Source of the DNA: Flavobacterium psychrophilum
GTDB lineage: Bacteria; Bacteroidota; Bacteroidia; Flavobacteriales; Flavobacteriaceae
Direction of reading: 5' to 3'
NCBI GenBank assembly: GCA_945866505.1
Contig: CAMBHH010000138.1
Coordinates: 1-9,068, forward strand
DNA: 9,068 nt
Shown: positions 6,387-9,068 of the stretch, piece after piece
How the letters are laid out: each line of letters opens with the position of its first letter
Numbering within the stretch: position 1 is the stretch's first letter
Notes under the pieces: model-generated
The model's input: only the letters and a program-made list of their open reading frames with translations
Databases searched by the model: none
What the model was told of the DNA's origin: nothing
Translations under genes and position numbers: made by a program

Positions 6387-9068
6387 ATGCAGAATAAAGG
6401 ACTTATTAAATTTTTCGCAATTCTATTTGCATTGGTAAGCATTTACCAACTTTCTTTCACTTTCGTTTCAAGTAAAATCAAAAGCGATGCTAAAACATTT
6501 GCTAAGGGTAATCCTGAAAAAGAATTAAAATATTTGGATTCCATTGGAAAGGAAAATGTGTTCAATCTTGGGTTTACTAATTTTACTTTCAATGAAGTAA
6601 AAGACAAGCAAATCAACAAAGGTCTTGACTTAGAAGGAGGTATCAACGTGATATTGCAAATTTCAGTAAAAGATGTTTTGAAAGGATTAGCCAATAATTC
6701 TAAAAATCCAGTTTTTAATAAATCCCTAGCCGATGCAACTGCAAATATGCAGGGAAATAAATCATACATCGATAAGTTTTTTGAAGCTTTTGAAGCGAAT
6801 TCAAAAGGTACGGTAAAACTGGCTTCTCCTGATATCTTCGCAAATAGAACTTTGCAAGGAGAAATCGATTTTAAAATGACCGATAGTGAAGCTCAAAAAG
6901 TAATCAGAAGAAAAGTTGATGAATCTGTAGATAGTGCTTTTGGAGTATTAAGAAAACGTATAGACAAATTTGGTGTTACGCAACCTAACATCCAAAAATT
7001 AGGCGAAACTGGAAGAATTCTTGTAGAACTTCCTGGCGCAAAAGATGTAGATAGAATTAAAAAATTATTGCAAAGTACGGCTCAGTTAGAGTTTTGGGAA
7101 ACTTATAAAATAGATGAAATTGGTAATTTCTTGATGGCTGCAAATGAGGCGTTGAAGAAAACTGAAATCAAAACTACCGAAGTTAAAACGGTTTCTAAAG
7201 ATACATTGAGTGCTTTATTAACGGATAAAAAAGATTCAGTTGATGCTAAAAAAGGGAATAATCCAATTCTGGATAAAATTATTCAACAAGGTGGCGGACC
7301 AGTTTTGGGCATGTTTGCACCTAAGGATACTGCAGCTGTTGGAGGATATCTAAGAAGAGCTGACATCAGAGCTTTATTGGCACCAGATCAGTTTTATGCC
7401 AAATTTGTTTGGGGTAAACCAACAACGCTTACTGATGCAAAAGGAAAAGTGATTGATGCGGTAGAGCTGTATGCATTAAAAGGTAACAGAGATAATGTTG
7501 CATCAATGGGTGGAGGGGTTGTTACCGATGCTAAAGATACTTTTGATCAATCAGGAAAACCAGCGGTTTCAATGCAAATGAATGGTCAAGGAGCAAAAGC
7601 TTGGGAAGAATTGACAGGTAGAGCGTATACGCAAAAAAGTAGTATTGCTATTGTTTTGGACAATATTGTTTATTCGGCTCCAGGTGTTTCTAGTGGTCCA
7701 ATTTCAGGAGGAAGATCAGAAATTTCAGGAAATTTTGAAATTGCAGAAACTAAAGATTTAGCTAACGTTCTTAGAGCAGGTAAACTCCCTGCTGCTGCAG
7801 ACATCATTCAATCTGATGTTGTCGGTCCATCATTGGGTCAAGAAGCTATAGATAACGGAACGAACTCAGCACTTTTAGGATTGCTATTGGTTTCACTTTG
7901 GATGATGGTGTATTACGGAAGAGCAGGTTGGTATGCAAATATCGCATTGGCAGTTAATTTATTATTTTTATTCGGAATCTTAGCTAGTTTAGGAGCTGTA
8001 CTAACACTTCCTGGAATTGCTGGTATCGTTTTGACGATGGGAACTGCGGTTGATGCGAACATTATTATATATGAAAGAGCCAAAGAAGAATTGCGTTCTG
8101 GCAAAACATTAGAAGAAGCGGTTGTAGCTTCATACAGTTGGAAAGGAGCCATGCGTTCTATTGTAGATGCTAACGTTACTCATATTTTAACAGGTGCTGT
8201 ATTATTTATATTTGGTTCAGGACCAATCAAAGGTTTTGCAACGACTTTACTTATCGGTATAATTACCTCTTTGTTTACCTCAATATTTATTGCAAGAGTA
8301 TTCATTGATAGAAGAATTCAAAAGGGTGGAAGTTTAACGTTTGTTACTAATTTTTCTAAAAATTTCTTTACCAATTTCCACTTTGATTTCTTGAAAATCA
8401 AGAAATGGACGTATGCTTTTTCAGCAATCGTAACTGTTATAAGTATTTATTCATTAGCTACAAATGGTTTAGATCAAGGCGTTGATTTTGTTGGAGGAAG
8501 AACTTTCCAAATCCGATTTGAAAAACCAGTAGAAGTAGAAGGAGTTAAGGCAGAATTGGCTAAAGTTTTTGATGGTAGTGCCGAAGTTAAAATTATTGGT
8601 AACAACAACCAATTAAAAATAACTACAAAATACAAAGTTGCAGAGCACGGAAGTGAAGCAGACGAAGAAGTGAACAAATTATTATATGATAATCTGAAAA
8701 AGCATTATACCGCTGGATTAACGTATGATAGATTCGTAAATGCTTATGATGGTAAAAAACTAGGTATTTTACAAGCTTCTAAAGTTGGACCAACAGTTGC
8801 TGAGGATATCAAAACCAACGCGTATTGGGCAGTTCTTGGAGCTATGCTTATTGTAGGTTTGTATTTGGTTATCAGTTTTAGAAAATGGCAGTATAGTTTG
8901 GGTGCAATTGCAGCCGTGGTACACGACGTAATATTTGTATTAGGAATCTACTCATTATGCTATAAGTTTATGCCTTTCGGAATGGAGATTGATCAGCATT
9001 TTATCGCTGCTATTCTTACCGTCATTGGATATTCAATGAATGATACTGTAATTGTATTTGATAGAGTT
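6387..9068 (+). CDS. secDF: Protein translocase subunit SecDF (SecD-SecF fusion), 3'-truncated by the window edge
   Basis: RND-superfamily membrane protein that uses the proton gradient to pull proteins released from SecYEG into the periplasm. 894 codons are open from the ATG at 6387 to the window end; SecDF of this group usually has about 1000 residues. TM1 spans about 9-27. The large periplasmic P1 domain (about 28-490) begins with the family motif GLDLEGG (79-85) and has a Lys/Thr-rich hydrophilic stretch at about 255-295. TM2-TM6 (about 491-640) include TM4 with GTAVDANIIIYER, where D556 matches the proton-relay Asp (D340 of Thermus SecDF). A linker leads to the SecF half: TM7 (about 673-691), GVDFVGG (698-704), periplasmic P4 (about 705-808), then TM8-TM10. 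GYSMNDTVIVFDR ends the visible part, and D886 matches the second relay Asp. The conserved TM11 Arg would lie beyond the window. The start has no Shine-Dalgarno sequence but leads straight into TM1. It has its own promoter. Confidence 0.97.
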   Translation, partial: MQNKGLIKFFAILFALVSIYQLSFTFVSSKIKSDAKTFAKGNPEKELKYLDSIGKENVFNLGFTNFTFNEVKDKQINKGLDLEGGINVILQISVKDVLKGLANNSKNPVFNKSLADATANMQGNKSYIDKFFEAFEANSKGTVKLASPDIFANRTLQGEIDFKMTDSEAQKVIRRKVDESVDSAFGVLRKRIDKFGVTQPNIQKLGETGRILVELPGAKDVDRIKKLLQSTAQLEFWETYKIDEIGNFLMAANEALKKTEIKTTEVKTVSKDTLSALLTDKKDSVDAKKGNNPILDKIIQQGGGPVLGMFAPKDTAAVGGYLRRADIRALLAPDQFYAKFVWGKPTTLTDAKGKVIDAVELYALKGNRDNVASMGGGVVTDAKDTFDQSGKPAVSMQMNGQGAKAWEELTGRAYTQKSSIAIVLDNIVYSAPGVSSGPISGGRSEISGNFEIAETKDLANVLRAGKLPAAADIIQSDVVGPSLGQEAIDNGTNSALLGLLLVSLWMMVYYGRAGWYANIALAVNLLFLFGILASLGAVLTLPGIAGIVLTMGTAVDANIIIYERAKEELRSGKTLEEAVVASYSWKGAMRSIVDANVTHILTGAVLFIFGSGPIKGFATTLLIGIITSLFTSIFIARVFIDRRIQKGGSLTFVTNFSKNFFTNFHFDFLKIKKWTYAFSAIVTVISIYSLATNGLDQGVDFVGGRTFQIRFEKPVEVEGVKAELAKVFDGSAEVKIIGNNNQLKITTKYKVAEHGSEADEEVNKLLYDNLKKHYTAGLTYDRFVNAYDGKKLGILQASKVGPTVAEDIKTNAYWAVLGAMLIVGLYLVISFRKWQYSLGAIAAVVHDVIFVLGIYSLCYKFMPFGMEIDQHFIAAILTVIGYSMNDTVIVFDRV

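Noticed and set aside
6443..6769. 108-codon minus-strand ORF
   Set aside because: It is antisense to the SecDF periplasmic domain, whose reading frame is continuous and conserved, so it is a shadow ORF.
7913..8677. Minus-strand ORFs at 7913-8152 and 8474-8677
   Set aside because: Both are antisense to SecDF transmembrane and periplasmic coding sequence and show no independent features.
6387..9068. SecD-SecF fusion as a novelty
   Set aside because: A single fused SecDF chain with a long P1 domain is the normal state in Bacteroidota and several other groups.

Overview
The window looks like chromosomal DNA from a member of the Bacteroidota, most probably a Flavobacterium-like flavobacterium. 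The evidence is the AT-rich base composition, perfect TAnnTTTG promoter elements upstream of two genes, no Shine-Dalgarno sequence before any visible start codon, a short 647-residue GyrB, and SecD and SecF fused into one polypeptide. It holds five protein-coding genes, all on the + strand, with no tRNA, rRNA, insertion sequence, phage gene or CRISPR array.

Layout: (1) 1-1884 is the 3' part of aspS (aspartyl-tRNA synthetase), whose start lies upstream of the window, followed by a strong hairpin terminator at 1908-1949. (2) 2052-3074 is an enolase-superfamily dipeptide epimerase, probably for peptidoglycan peptides. (3) 3187-5130 is gyrB, with a -7 promoter element at 3141-3148. (4) The 95-base gyrB-mdh spacer carries an unusual array of 7-base repeats in two opposed orientations (5136-5213). 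(5) 5226-6161 is mdh (malate dehydrogenase), closed by a textbook terminator at 6182-6211. (6) A good promoter (6232-6262) and a leader of about 120 bases precede secDF, which begins at 6387 and runs off the window end.

These are housekeeping functions: tRNA charging, cell-wall peptide turnover, DNA supercoiling, the TCA cycle and protein export. Internal terminators and promoters suggest mostly separate transcription units (aspS; epimerase; gyrB with or without mdh; secDF) rather than one operon. I see no new multi-gene system.

The points most worth a second look are three. The aspS looks unlike the usual Bacteroidota enzyme: it resembles Patescibacteria (CPR)-type AspRS as I remember that family, has an N-terminal extension, and has anticodon-domain residues compatible with a non-discriminating enzyme. 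The gyrB-mdh spacer holds a heptad repeat array. The secDF control region has a palindrome inside its promoter spacer and a small ORF in its leader. Family and lineage comparisons here are from memory, without database searches.
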